NCBI RefSeq assembly: GCF_014204625.1 | Contig: NZ_JACHLU010000002.1 | Location: 310,001-374,000 of the forward strand | DNA from: Gillisella vitis | GTDB lineage: Bacteria; Pseudomonadota; Alphaproteobacteria; Rhizobiales; Rhizobiaceae | DNA length: 64,000 nucleotides | Direction: 5' to 3' | Shown: positions 1 to 8,563 of the stretch, in pieces | Layout: the number at the start of each line of letters is the position of its first letter | Numbering within the stretch: the first letter of the stretch is position 1 | Notes under the pieces: model-generated | The model's input: the letters and a program-made list of their open reading frames with translations, nothing else | The model's database searches: none | Told to the model about the DNA's origin: nothing | Made by a program: the position numbers and the translations under genes

Positions 1-2
1 AC

Positions 3-401
3 AGCGACACGGCCTCTGCGGCCAGTATCTTGCTTGCCGTTGGCCTGTGCATTGCCGGTGGCCGGGCTGGCTGGACATCGCGGCCATCGGCGCGGGCAGG
101 CCGCGCAAAAATTGCAGCGCAAGGCGATGCGGCTCTGACGATTGTATCTGCCATGGGGGCCGACGGGGTTGATCTCTATACGTGGCTGTCGCGCTTGATT
201 GACGTTGCTGTGCGGCTGGTGTCCGATCAAGCGGCCAACGCTGTGCCGGTGGTGCGGGTTGAAACCGGCATATCCTTGCCCTCGACCACTTTGGCCTATC
301 GGCTCTATGGGGATGCCAGCCGGGCTGAAGGGCTTGTGGACATAGCGCAAAGTGCCACGCCCATGATCATGCCCGCCATTTTTAATGCCTTGGAAAGTTG
401 A
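3..401 (+). CDS. Mu gpN-like DNA circularisation/tail protein, 3' part
   Basis: The reading frame is open through the left edge of the window, so this is the C-terminal part of a longer gene; the TTG at 30 is not a real start. The C-terminus has the pattern of the Mu gpN (gp43) family, with LPSTTLAYRLYGDASRAEGL followed by a hydrophobic tail. In Mu-like phages this protein acts in DNA circularisation and tail assembly and is encoded just before the gp44 baseplate protein. The same order holds here, with the next gene starting about 12 bases after the stop. The family call rests on this short C-terminal stretch plus synteny. Confidence 0.6.
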   Translation, partial: SDTASAASILLAVGLCIAGGRAGWTSRPSARAGRAKIAAQGDAALTIVSAMGADGVDLYTWLSRLIDVAVRLVSDQAANAVPVVRVETGISLPSTTLAYRLYGDASRAEGLVDIAQSATPMIMPAIFNALES

Positions 402-413
402 TTGGGGTGGCTT

Positions 414-1478
414 ATGCACGGTTTGTCTTTTGGCCCTCTTGAGACGGTTGTTGTCGAGGGGTTGCCGCCTTTTAAATCGATCAGCATATCGGTATCGGCA
501 GAAGAGGCGGTGCGCAGCGCCAATGGTGATTTTGTTATCATTGGCTCTGGTGTGCCAGTTCAGCCGGGTCAAGAAACCCGCATTATCGCTTCTGGCGATG
601 TGATGTTGACCGGCTATGTCCGCGACGTAGAAACAAGCTATGACGCTGAAGGCCGCACACTATCATGCTCATTTGCATCGCGCACGGTGGATTTTGTCGA
701 GTGCTCGGCAGATCACGCAAGCGGCGAAATTTTGCAAAAAGACCTCGTGGGCATTGCCAAAGAGCTGGATAGTCACGGCATTGGTATTGAGACTGATGGT
801 GCAACGCTGGAAGTTGAGGCACGCCACAAGCTTCGCCCCGGCGAAAGCGCGTTTCACAGCATCGAGCGGCGCAGTCGCGGTCGGGGACTGCTGATCCATG
901 ACACGCCAGAGGGCCGCATTCGCATTGCCAGCAAGCCAGCCGGTCAACATGCCGGAGTTTTGATGCGGGGCGTGAATATCCTGCCCGGTGCAAGCGCCAG
1001 CTTTAGTGAGCGTGGCCGCTATAGTGATGTCAAGGTGCGCGGCCAAACAACAGAAGGGTTGGAAAAGCAGCAATTGCGCGGGCAGGCGACGGCCAAAGAT
1101 GGTGGCGTCAGCCGCAAGCGGGTGTTGATTTTGCCGCATGAAGGCGAAGCAACAACCGGGCGGCTGCGCAAGCGGGCGGCATGGCAGGCGCGGCGGGCGG
1201 CGGGCAATGGCGTGACTGCCTCAATCCCGGTCACTGGATGGCGCGATGCGGCTGGCAAGCTCTGGACGCCCAACATGCTGGTGCAGATTGAAGATGATTG
1301 GCTGGGCCTATCTGGCTTGATGATTATCAAGTCCGTGTTGTTTGAGCAAAGCGACATGACCTCGGCGACCTTGTCTCTAGCCGATCCGCGTGCGCTCGGC
1401 GGCGAAAACCCACGTGGCAAAACGGCTGGTAATTATGCCGCACCAGCCATCAACGATGGCGATTATGAGGATGAGTGA
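414..1478 (+). CDS. Mu gp44-like (gpP) baseplate hub protein
   Basis: This 355-residue protein matches the contractile-tail baseplate hub family (Mu gpP/gp44, late control D-like fold). An N-terminal beta domain carries SGVPVQPGQE and a GYVRDVETSYD segment. The C-terminal half has the ADPRALGGENPRGK ending common in this family. The ATG at 414 is preferred over the TTG at 402 because a GGGGTGG sequence sits six bases upstream. The hub anchors the spike encoded by the next gene, whose ATG overlaps this stop codon. It belongs to the late tail operon, so it is probably transcribed only on induction. Confidence 0.8.
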   Translation: MHGLSFGPLETVVVEGLPPFKSISISVSAEEAVRSANGDFVIIGSGVPVQPGQETRIIASGDVMLTGYVRDVETSYDAEGRTLSCSFASRTVDFVECSADHASGEILQKDLVGIAKELDSHGIGIETDGATLEVEARHKLRPGESAFHSIERRSRGRGLLIHDTPEGRIRIASKPAGQHAGVLMRGVNILPGASASFSERGRYSDVKVRGQTTEGLEKQQLRGQATAKDGGVSRKRVLILPHEGEATTGRLRKRAAWQARRAAGNGVTASIPVTGWRDAAGKLWTPNMLVQIEDDWLGLSGLMIIKSVLFEQSDMTSATLSLADPRALGGENPRGKTAGNYAAPAINDGDYEDE

Positions 1479-1933
1479 TGAGCGGCTTTACTCGTATTGA
1501 ACTTGATGGCCGGGTTGTTGAAAAAGCTGGTTATCAGCAGGTCTCGGGCCGGGGCATGTATGGTGATGGCTGGAGCCAGATTTATCGGCCAGAGCCGCAC
1601 GGGTTTGCATCATCGCCTGTCGCTGGTGCCAAAGGCATTATCATCCCCGATCCGCGCAACCCGGATATGGCGTTCATGCTGGGCGGCGAACATGCATCAC
1701 ATCGGCCCGGCAATCTGCCGGGTGGCGGTGTCGCGCTGTATGACAGCAGCGGCAACATCCTGAAATTCATCGGCACAGGGTTGGTCATTGACGTGCCTGG
1801 CCGCACCGTTACGGCCACGTGCGGCACGTGGAAAATTGTCGGAAACTTTGAGGTGGATGGCAATATCCACACCACCGGCAATATCACCGCAAGCGGTACC
1901 ATTACCGATAGTGACGGTAATAACGGCGCTTAA
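1478..1933 (+). CDS. Mu gp45-like (gpV) baseplate spike protein
   Basis: The protein has about 151 residues, as expected for the phage baseplate assembly protein V/gp45 family that forms the membrane-piercing central spike. Visible features are an N-terminal OB-like region with GRGMYGDGWSQI and a C-terminal repetitive beta stretch, VDGNIHTTGNITASGTITD, typical of the trimeric beta-helix needle. The ATG at 1478 overlaps the gp44 stop (TGATG), implying translational coupling. The C-terminus is short and no HxH iron-binding tip is seen. Confidence 0.8.
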   Translation: MSGFTRIELDGRVVEKAGYQQVSGRGMYGDGWSQIYRPEPHGFASSPVAGAKGIIIPDPRNPDMAFMLGGEHASHRPGNLPGGGVALYDSSGNILKFIGTGLVIDVPGRTVTATCGTWKIVGNFEVDGNIHTTGNITASGTITDSDGNNGA

Positions 1934-1965
1934 GCGCTCAATCTACACTCCAGACATGGGGCGCG

Positions 1966-2502
1966 ATGATGCGCATTATAGCAATCGACGATACGGTTGA
2001 TACCTATCGAGCGCCTGACCTCGGCTGGGATGGCGTGATGGGCGATCTCATTATCAATGGGTTCGACCATGCGACAGCCCCCGGCGACCTGCGGGCAGAA
2101 CAGGGCCTTGCTACGCAAGTGCTGATTTTGCTGATGACAGATCGGCGGGTAGAGGCCAGCGAGCTGCGCGACGATGAGCAAAACCGGGGCTGGGTGGGTG
2201 ATAGTTTTGACCGCATGGATGGCGAGGGCCAACTGGGAAGCCGTCTTTGGCTTTTAGCCCGGCGCTCTCTCTATGATGGCATCGAAATAGACGCGCAAGA
2301 TTATGCGCTCGAAGCGCTACAGCCGCTGATCGATCAGGGCGCGGTGGCCACCATATCGGCGGTGGCCACCATGGATAAAGCCAGCAACCGGCTGGATCTG
2401 GCTATCGCGCTGTACGGTCGTGACGGTGCTGCAATTTACAATCAAAAATATGCATTGTTGTGGAGACAAATTGATGGCGTGGTCTATCCGCTCTCTGGCT
2501 GA
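1966..2502 (+). CDS. Mu gp46-like baseplate wedge protein
   Basis: This 178-residue protein fits the phage GP46 family, small baseplate proteins related to T4 gp25. The diagnostic segments are the LRAEQGLATQVLILLMTDRR region and the GSRLWLLARRS motif after a GWVGDSF stretch. It lies between the gp45 and gp47 homologues as in Mu-type tails. Its 3' end overlaps the next gene by about 29 bases when that gene starts at 2474, which fits tight coupling of wedge components. Confidence 0.78.
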   Translation: MMRIIAIDDTVDTYRAPDLGWDGVMGDLIINGFDHATAPGDLRAEQGLATQVLILLMTDRRVEASELRDDEQNRGWVGDSFDRMDGEGQLGSRLWLLARRSLYDGIEIDAQDYALEALQPLIDQGAVATISAVATMDKASNRLDLAIALYGRDGAAIYNQKYALLWRQIDGVVYPLSG

Positions 2503-3559
2503 CGCATCGTCGGCAATCCGTGGCAGTTTTCGGCGCTACATGCCCGGCACGGATACCGCGCTCAAAAACAACTTTGTCACCATTGTCACCAAGGTTTTGG
2601 CGGCAATGGCCTATGAGTTTGAGTTGCGGGTGGCGTGGCTGTCAAAGCAGATGTTGCTTTCCACGTCCACCAATCTCGCATGGGTCAAGCTTCACGCTGC
2701 TGAGGTTGGCATTTACCAAAAGCAGGCCAGTGCAGCGACAGGAATTGTGACTGGCACGGGTGCTGTTAATGCCACCTATCCGGCAGGTATCCGGTTTGTG
2801 TCTGGCAGTTTGATTTATGTTTCCACCGCTGCAACCACATCGGATAACAGCGGTGCAATCAGCGTCAATGTGGTGTGCCAAACCAAAGGGGCCGCAAGCA
2901 AACGTGATAGCGGCGGAATTTTAAGCTTGGCCGATCCGGGGCTTTACCCGAATTTATCCACCAGCTGGACGGTTGGCGCTGACGGTTTGGGCGGCGGGGC
3001 GGATGCTGAGGACATTGAATCCTTGCGCGAGCGTGGCTTGCAGCGCAAGCGCAATCCTCCGGGGGGCGGCACGCTGACAGACTATGAGCGCATCGTCACG
3101 GATGTTTCCGGCGTCATCAATGCCTGGGCTTTTCGCGTGCCAAACTCGCCCGGTGGCATTGTCGTCTATTTCTTGTTTGCGGGTCGTACCAACAATATCC
3201 CGTTACCTTCTGATGTTGCGGTGGTGCAGGCGGCAATTGATGCAAAGCGCTTGATCCGGGTGGATGACGGCGTGGCGTTGGCACCATTGGCGTTTGCCAT
3301 TGATGTGCAAATCGACGGTCTGGATAATGATACAGCTGATATTCGTGCAGGGATCAAGGCGGCGATAACCGCTATGTATGCAAAAAAGTGCAGGCCCGGT
3401 ATTGCGGGCAATACATTTACAATCTCGCGCAGTTGGTATTCCGAGGCAATCTCGACCGTGACGGGTGAGGTGCGCCATAGGCTGGTGACGCCAGCGGCGG
3501 ATATTGTTTTGACCGGCGGTCAATTTCCGGTCAACGGGGAGTTTACCTATGGCGCGTGA
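2474..3559 (+). CDS. Mu gp47-like baseplate J protein
   Basis: This 361-residue protein has the baseplate J-like pattern: an N-terminal helical segment SLADASSAIRGSFRRYMPG, a middle beta domain, then ADAEDIESLRERGLQRKRNP and PPGGGTLTDYERI, which are typical of gp47 homologues. It forms the outer baseplate wedge. The ATG at 2474 is chosen because GGAG lies nine bases upstream; the longer frame from 2420 would add non-conserved residues inside the gp46 gene. It overlaps the next gene by 11 bases. Confidence 0.82.
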   Translation: MAWSIRSLADASSAIRGSFRRYMPGTDTALKNNFVTIVTKVLAAMAYEFELRVAWLSKQMLLSTSTNLAWVKLHAAEVGIYQKQASAATGIVTGTGAVNATYPAGIRFVSGSLIYVSTAATTSDNSGAISVNVVCQTKGAASKRDSGGILSLADPGLYPNLSTSWTVGADGLGGGADAEDIESLRERGLQRKRNPPGGGTLTDYERIVTDVSGVINAWAFRVPNSPGGIVVYFLFAGRTNNIPLPSDVAVVQAAIDAKRLIRVDDGVALAPLAFAIDVQIDGLDNDTADIRAGIKAAITAMYAKKCRPGIAGNTFTISRSWYSEAISTVTGEVRHRLVTPAADIVLTGGQFPVNGEFTYGA

Positions 3560-4256
3560 TAGCGGCACCAACACGCGCACCACATTGGCCAGCACAGCAA
3601 GCGACATCACGGCTCTTGCCGCGCCAACTGATGCCCTTGCCAATCCTTCCAATGATGATCTGATCGGTGCGGCGCTATCGCTGTGGCCGGTCGGGGCGGC
3701 TTGGGGCAGTCCAGACGGGCAGGCGGTGTCATTGTCCAGTACGCTGGCCAATTTCACCCGCGTTTTGATCTCGCCATTTGAGTGGCTTTACAATCGGGCC
3801 TTTGTTTTGGCGCGAGAAAGCAGCGTGTTTGGCGCTTACGAGATGCTGGACGCCTGGGAGGTTGAGTACGGACTGCCGGATAGTTGCGTGTCTGGCGAGG
3901 CAAGCGTGGCTGAGCGACTGCGGGCCTTGGAAGTCAAGGTTGGGGCTGTGGCAACCATAACGCCCGGAGATTTTATAAGGCTGGCGGCAAGCTATGGCTT
4001 TGAAATCGTAATCGAAGAACCCGCAGTTTTCGAGTGCGGCTTTTCAGAATGTGGCGGTGAGCACGCCTGCGGGCACCCGCTGCAAGAGGTCTACTGGATT
4101 GTCTACGTCGCCAACGTGGCGGTGGATTATTTCCGCGTGGGTGAGAGCCAGTGCGGCCAGGACCCGCTGTTTGATTATGGCGATGCCGAGCGGTTGCTTT
4201 GCGTTTTGCGCAAGATTGCTCCGGCTTGGACAATCCCAGTCTTATCAATAGATTAA
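3549..4256 (+). CDS. Mu gp48-like tail protein (YmfQ/DUF2313 family)
   Basis: The 235-residue product matches the YmfQ/DUF2313 family that follows baseplate J in Mu-like tails and probably links baseplate to fibres. The core has LWPVGAAWGSPDG, then a helical stretch and a Cys-rich segment (ECGFSECGGEHACGHPL) before a PAWTIP-type C-terminus. Family members usually have about 190-210 residues. The extra N-terminal Ala/Thr-rich 30 residues account for the greater length here, and the true start could be slightly downstream. Confidence 0.75.
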   Translation: MARDSGTNTRTTLASTASDITALAAPTDALANPSNDDLIGAALSLWPVGAAWGSPDGQAVSLSSTLANFTRVLISPFEWLYNRAFVLARESSVFGAYEMLDAWEVEYGLPDSCVSGEASVAERLRALEVKVGAVATITPGDFIRLAASYGFEIVIEEPAVFECGFSECGGEHACGHPLQEVYWIVYVANVAVDYFRVGESQCGQDPLFDYGDAERLLCVLRKIAPAWTIPVLSID

Positions 4257-4266
4257 GAGGAATATC

Positions 4267-5694
4267 ATGAAATATTATCCACCTTATGGGTCAACCGACC
4301 CAAACGCGCCGTACATTGATAAAGACACGGCCTCGGCGGTTCGCGGCTCTGTGCCGCCTGCTGCTGCTATTGAAAACCCCATGCGCGAAATTGTTGATGT
4401 GATTGCCGCCGCTGGCCTTACGCCAAGTGATGGCTTGCAGCTCTTGTCTGCTTTGCAACGTCTCGGCCTTGCATCAGCCACACGTGCGCGCTCATGGATG
4501 AGCGTGCTGTCGATGACGCTTTCCAGTGCGCCGGGATCGCCCAGTGTTGGCGATGCCTATCTGATCCCGGCCGGTGCATCGGGCATCTGGGCTGCCAATG
4601 TCGGAAAAATTGCCGAATATACGGGCGCATCATGGACGTATCTGACACCTCCGAATGGGCATGGTATCAGCCTGCCCGATGGGCGGGTGTTTGAGCGGAT
4701 TGGTGGCAGTTATGTTGAGAAAATTGCTTTCGATACGCAATCGGGAAAGTGGAACTTTGCGGGGGCGGGCGGGACTGCAACCTCCATCACGGTTGCACTC
4801 AATCCAGCCCCGGTGTCGCTGCCTGATGGCATGGTTATTACGGTTTTAACTGCATTCGCGGCCGCCGGACCAACAACAATTAATGTCAATGGATTGGGGG
4901 CGGTCAATGTCTTTAGCCAAGCTGGAACGCTTATCAAACAGGGAGATTGGCCCAGCGCAGTGCCAGTTCAATTCATTCGTCGCGGGTCGGCCTGGTTTTT
5001 GCAATCGGTGAGTTTGGGCGATGTTAAGGCTTACGCTGATCTAAACCTCGCCGCACTGCGGGTATATCAGTCTACTTCAACATTCGCGGTCCAAGTCCCC
5101 TCACGGAGTACAAGATGTATGTTTCAAGTGTGGGCACCGGGCGGGGGCGGCGGATCATCTGTATCTGTCTCTGGTGCTGCGGCCTCCGGCGGTGGCGGTG
5201 GTGAGTACCGGCATGGTATCCTTGAAGGTTTGACACCTGGCGAAACCCTGACCTGTATTGTTGGGTCGGCTGGCCTTGGTGGAATGTCCGGTCAAGACAA
5301 CGGTACAGTTGGTGGTACGAGCTATATCCGAAAATCCGATGGCATCACCAATCTCGTGATCGCCATTGGCGGCGGCGGCGGATATGGGTCGGGCGCAGGT
5401 CTGGTTACTTCTTACGGCACGGGGGGTGCAGCAGGTACGGGCGGCTTTGGCATTGATGGTGACCAAGGTGAGTTACCACAGAACTACGGCAGTATTGGTC
5501 CCGGTCTTGTCGGGGGGCGTGGCGGTGCTAGCTTTGCGACATCCGTGCGTGCTGTTTTCGGTGCGACATCTGGTGGCGGTGCTGCCGCGGGAGCTGTTGG
5601 CCGTCCATATGGCGGGGGTGGGTGTGGTGGCATTAACGGCGGCCGTGGCGGCAATGGTGGCTCCGGAATGACTATAATCGCATTTTTGCCTTGA
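4267..5694 (+). CDS. Tail fibre with DUF2793 module and polyglycine tip
   Basis: This 475-residue protein sits where Mu-like phages encode the tail fibre. The N-terminal 60 residues look like a baseplate attachment domain. Residues about 85-150 (APGSPSVGDAYLIPAGASG onwards) resemble the DUF2793 module of rhizobial phage and GTA-like fibres. From about residue 290 the sequence becomes a Gly/Ser-rich domain with repeated GGGGG, GGRGG and GGNGG blocks, ending in a hydrophobic IIAFLP. Such glycine-rich layered tips resemble the T2/S16 gp38-type receptor-binding adhesins, although homology is not proven. An AGGA ribosome site precedes the ATG. It probably recognises the host surface. Confidence 0.75.
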   Translation: MKYYPPYGSTDPNAPYIDKDTASAVRGSVPPAAAIENPMREIVDVIAAAGLTPSDGLQLLSALQRLGLASATRARSWMSVLSMTLSSAPGSPSVGDAYLIPAGASGIWAANVGKIAEYTGASWTYLTPPNGHGISLPDGRVFERIGGSYVEKIAFDTQSGKWNFAGAGGTATSITVALNPAPVSLPDGMVITVLTAFAAAGPTTINVNGLGAVNVFSQAGTLIKQGDWPSAVPVQFIRRGSAWFLQSVSLGDVKAYADLNLAALRVYQSTSTFAVQVPSRSTRCMFQVWAPGGGGGSSVSVSGAAASGGGGGEYRHGILEGLTPGETLTCIVGSAGLGGMSGQDNGTVGGTSYIRKSDGITNLVIAIGGGGGYGSGAGLVTSYGTGGAAGTGGFGIDGDQGELPQNYGSIGPGLVGGRGGASFATSVRAVFGATSGGGAAAGAVGRPYGGGGCGGINGGRGGNGGSGMTIIAFLP

Positions 5695-5704
5695 GGTGGA
5701 TCGA

Positions 5705-6301
5705 ATGAAAATTGCAATTTTAAAGAACCAAAACGTGCAGGATAGTTTTATCGTTCCTGAAAATGCCGCCGTCTCTGATGGCGGCCTTTTTGTAAAATGG
5801 GATGACATACTGATCCCATCGCCTGAAGGTCAAACCTACATTATCAGTGATGCTCCCATAGGCTCGATTATTGGAGATGACGGAACGTGGACTTTGCCTA
5901 CCGTTGCGCAAGTATCTGTACTTGATGATGTTAAGGCAGGCAAGGTTGCGGCCTTAACCACCTTCTGTGCTGACAAAATCGTCAGTGGCTATGTGTCGAG
6001 CGCGCTTGGGTCGCCTCACACATACCCATCCAAGCTCAATGATCAAATCAATATGATGGGGTCCGTATCTGCCAGCTTGCTACCCAATATTGCGATGGAT
6101 TGGTCCACGCCATTCTGGTGCGCCGATCTTGATGGTGTCTGGGCATTTAGACAACATTCCTGCGCGCAAATCCAGCGAGCCGGAGCGGATGGCAAGGCGC
6201 ATGTTGTGAGTTGCCAATCAGCGCTGGAACAACTGACTGTCTTGGTTATGTCGGCTACAACAGCCGAGACCGTTGATGCAATCAACTGGCCATTAATTTA
6301 A
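5705..6301 (+). CDS. Tail-fibre-associated protein, possible assembly chaperone
   Basis: This 198-residue protein follows the fibre gene by 10 bases with a GAGGTGG ribosome site before the ATG at 5705. Residues about 80-130 (VLDDVKAGKVAALTTFCADK and SPHTYPSKLNDQINMMGSV) resemble the DUF4376-like C-terminal region of proteins encoded next to tail fibres. Position suggests a role in fibre assembly or as a fibre subunit. No catalytic motif or membrane segment is visible, and the family assignment is tentative. Confidence 0.55.
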   Translation: MKIAILKNQNVQDSFIVPENAAVSDGGLFVKWDDILIPSPEGQTYIISDAPIGSIIGDDGTWTLPTVAQVSVLDDVKAGKVAALTTFCADKIVSGYVSSALGSPHTYPSKLNDQINMMGSVSASLLPNIAMDWSTPFWCADLDGVWAFRQHSCAQIQRAGADGKAHVVSCQSALEQLTVLVMSATTAETVDAINWPLI

Positions 6302-6367
6302 AAGTCTGGTGAGGTATAAAACCTCACCAGATCTAGCGCTAGCCTAAACCAAGTTCGCAATCTGCCT

Positions 6368-7567
6368 TCAAACCGCAAAAATTACGGATTCGTCACCGTG
6401 TGTTGTGCTGTGGCCAAAGTAAATTTTGTAGTCATCTCTTATGCCTTTCAGGAATCTTGGTACTTCGTAGAAATCCGAAAGGTTGTGATAGACGCAAATT
6501 GCCATCTTTGGCTTGAAGCGTTCAATTGTTGCAGCAGCGCCTTTGAGAGCTTCGATCTCTGCCCCCTCAATGTCCATCTTTATGAGGTTAACCTTTGGGA
6601 GGCCGCTTGCTGCTACGAAATCATCTAGCTTTATGGATTGAACTTTTTCTGCCCCTTCAATTTCGGCAAAATGCACTTGCGTTGCAGGGCCTTTGCCGGT
6701 GATTGACATGGTCAGATCTGACTGCGAATAAACCGGCCGCTCTATGAGGCAAACTCTTGTGAGCAAGTTAATATTCGCGTGGACATTGGATCTGTAAACT
6801 GCGGCATTCTCTGGCATGAATTCAAAAGAATAAACCCTGCCTTCTGGCCCGACATCATGAGCAAAATTTAGCGTTGTACCGCCGTAACAGGCACCACAAT
6901 CAAGAACATAGTCACCGGGTTCCGCCGTAAAGACTTTATGATATCCACGGTATGAATATTGCGGATAAACGAATTCGTTGAACACTCCAAATGCATCGCT
7001 GAATATGTCAATATCTTTTCCGATAGAGCGGAGATGAAAGCGCGTCATCCCTTTGTCTTTGACGTGTTGAGGAACGTCTGTATTGGACGAGAGTTCTTCT
7101 AATTCATTAATTGTCCGAAAAAATTCTTCATTATGCAGAGGGAGTCGAACGTAATTCCAGCCAAGTGCACGATAGGCAACAACTGCTACAAGTAGTTGAC
7201 GTGAATCCTTGTCGGATAGCGTCTCATATAGCCACTCCCATTTGTCGATATTGGGGGTTACCATGTCTGTAGCGTATTTTTTTAATGCCCTCTTGTCGCC
7301 AATAACCTCGTCATGGTGCCTGTAAGGCTCTGGATCCATACCAGCAATTTTTCTCGGGTCTGTTTCGCCTCGTGGATTTGAAAGCGCGTCGTCTACAAAA
7401 AAAGTGTAATCTTCAAAAAATGGGTTACGGCCATTGGCTCTGACTGTGTTTGCATGAAAATTAGTCTCATATACCCGATGCGGATTTCGCATAACCTTTG
7501 TGTCCCCGACTAAACGAATTCTATCTGTTTTAGTCGTACAACACATAGAGAAGCTGCCACAACTCAT
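6368..7567 (-). CDS. FkbM-family SAM-dependent methyltransferase
   Basis: The 399-residue protein has the FkbM methyltransferase fold in its C-terminal half. The SAM-binding motif I is VLDCGACYGGTTLNF, followed by VYSFEFMPENAAV, and the DIEGAEIEALKGA motif is near the end. FkbM enzymes usually O-methylate sugars or other small acceptors. The N-terminal 180 residues are not recognised. It faces against the phage late operon, has visibly lower GC than its neighbours, and lies between tail fibre and lysis genes. This is the pattern of a moron, a cargo gene that may alter the lysogen surface. ATG at 7492 is a possible alternative start. Confidence 0.75.
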   Translation of the reverse strand: MSCGSFSMCCTTKTDRIRLVGDTKVMRNPHRVYETNFHANTVRANGRNPFFEDYTFFVDDALSNPRGETDPRKIAGMDPEPYRHHDEVIGDKRALKKYATDMVTPNIDKWEWLYETLSDKDSRQLLVAVVAYRALGWNYVRLPLHNEEFFRTINELEELSSNTDVPQHVKDKGMTRFHLRSIGKDIDIFSDAFGVFNEFVYPQYSYRGYHKVFTAEPGDYVLDCGACYGGTTLNFAHDVGPEGRVYSFEFMPENAAVYRSNVHANINLLTRVCLIERPVYSQSDLTMSITGKGPATQVHFAEIEGAEKVQSIKLDDFVAASGLPKVNLIKMDIEGAEIEALKGAAATIERFKPKMAICVYHNLSDFYEVPRFLKGIRDDYKIYFGHSTTHGDESVIFAV

Positions 7568-7609
7568 TAATTGGTCATAGGACCATGAATGTTTTGTGGC
7601 GAGGCAGCT

Positions 7610-7906
7610 TTAAGCCGCTTGGGCTTTCGCGCTCACGCTCACACGCAAGCCAAGAGCATTCATAACGCCAAGCAATGTGGACAATTTGGGGTCGCCCTTT
7701 TCACTGAGCGCCTTATACAGCGCTTCGCGTGTGATGCCGGACTGCGCTGCAACGCTTGTCATACCTTTGGCGCGAGCAATATTGCCAAGAGCGACGGCGA
7801 TCACTTTGGGTTCGCCGTCCTCAAATGCCGCCTCAAGATAGGCGGCAATGGCTTCATCACTGGTCAGAAATTCTGTTGCATCCCATGCTGTGGTTTCAAT
7901 GGCCAT
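7610..7906 (-). CDS. Antitoxin of type II system (HigA-like, HI1420 family)
   Basis: This 98-residue protein has the AWDATEFLTSDEAIAAYLEA N-terminus of the addiction-module antidote family (HI1420-like). A helix-turn-helix follows: GMTSVAAQSGITREALYKAL then GDPKLSTLLGVMNALG. The ATG at 7906 lies behind a strong AAAGGAGG site, and the upstream toxin gene ends two bases before it. It should neutralise the RelE/ParE-type toxin and, with it, repress the shared promoter. Toxin-first order is usual for this family. Confidence 0.85.
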   Translation of the reverse strand: MAIETTAWDATEFLTSDEAIAAYLEAAFEDGEPKVIAVALGNIARAKGMTSVAAQSGITREALYKALSEKGDPKLSTLLGVMNALGLRVSVSAKAQAA

Positions 7907-7907
7907 T

Positions 7908-8195
7908 CTAGACCTCCTTTGCTGCATCTATGGCTAACTTGATGTCTTTGCTCTGTGTGCTCTTATCGCCACCGCTCAAAAGGATGATAATTTCCTTGCC
8001 GCGCTGCACGAAGTAAATCCGGTATCCGGGGCCGTAGTCGATGCGCATCTCACCAATGCCATCAAAGAACTTTGTATCGCCCAACAGGCCAAGTTGCAGC
8101 CTGTCAATTCTTGTCTGGATACGAGCCTGCGCCCGAATGTCTCGCAGAGACTTGAACCACTTTAGAAACACATCTGTTTTGCGAACTTCGATCAT
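7908..8195 (-). CDS. RelE/ParE-superfamily toxin (HigB-like, HI1419 family)
   Basis: The 95-residue product matches the HI1419 type of RelE/ParE-superfamily toxin: a small basic protein with FLKWFKSLRD, RIDRLQLGLLGD, and a YGPGYRIYFVQRGKEIIILL core followed by GGDKSTQSKDI. The conserved DYGPGYRIYF segment is diagnostic. The start at 8195 (MIEVRK) is preferred over 8213, because the latter ATG lies inside the palindromic operator. Such toxins usually inhibit translation. Its target here is unknown. Confidence 0.85.
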   Translation of the reverse strand: MIEVRKTDVFLKWFKSLRDIRAQARIQTRIDRLQLGLLGDTKFFDGIGEMRIDYGPGYRIYFVQRGKEIIILLSGGDKSTQSKDIKLAIDAAKEV

Positions 8196-8202
8196 GTGTA
8201 GC

Positions 8203-8248
8203 CTATAGTTCACATACGGCGATATGTCAATAAAAATGTGAACTGTAG
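8203..8248. promoter_or_regulatory. Inverted repeat, probable toxin-antitoxin operator
   Basis: CTATAGTTCACAT at 8203-8215 and ATGTGAACTGTAG at 8236-8248 form an inverted repeat matching at 12 of 13 positions. It lies directly upstream of the toxin start on the minus strand in an AT-rich stretch. The position suggests the binding site of the antitoxin or toxin-antitoxin complex. Confidence 0.6.
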
Positions 8249-8344
8249 ATTACGTTTTTATATGTGAGGCCTGTCAAGCCACTGGCTTCTATCGGGCTGG
8301 CATGATCGTCAACCAACGACCAACAGAAAAATCAGGAGCCTTTT

Positions 8345-8563
8345 ATGCTCGTTAATAATTGGCGGCAGGTGCTTAAGCGCGCTTGGTCCGTTCGCCTTCT
8401 CGTGGCTGCCGGTTTCTTTTCCGGCGCTGAGGTCTTTCTTCCGCTGATCGACGGCTATGTCGATATGCCCCGCGGCCTGTTCGCGGCCATGTCTGGCTTT
8501 GCCACGGCTGCGGCCTTCGTTTCTCGGTTTCTTGTTCAAAAGGATTTATCTGATGCCGATTAA
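8345..8563 (+). CDS. Small membrane protein, probable holin
   Basis: The 72-residue protein carries a short basic N-terminus and two hydrophobic stretches (about residues 16-36 and 45-62) around a polar turn. This is the arrangement of small two-helix holins found before endolysins in rhizobial phages. A CAGGAG ribosome site precedes the ATG. Its last 11 bases overlap the endolysin start. The holin role is inferred from size, topology and position, not from a sequence signature. Confidence 0.6.
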   Translation: MLVNNWRQVLKRAWSVRLLVAAGFFSGAEVFLPLIDGYVDMPRGLFAAMSGFATAAAFVSRFLVQKDLSDAD

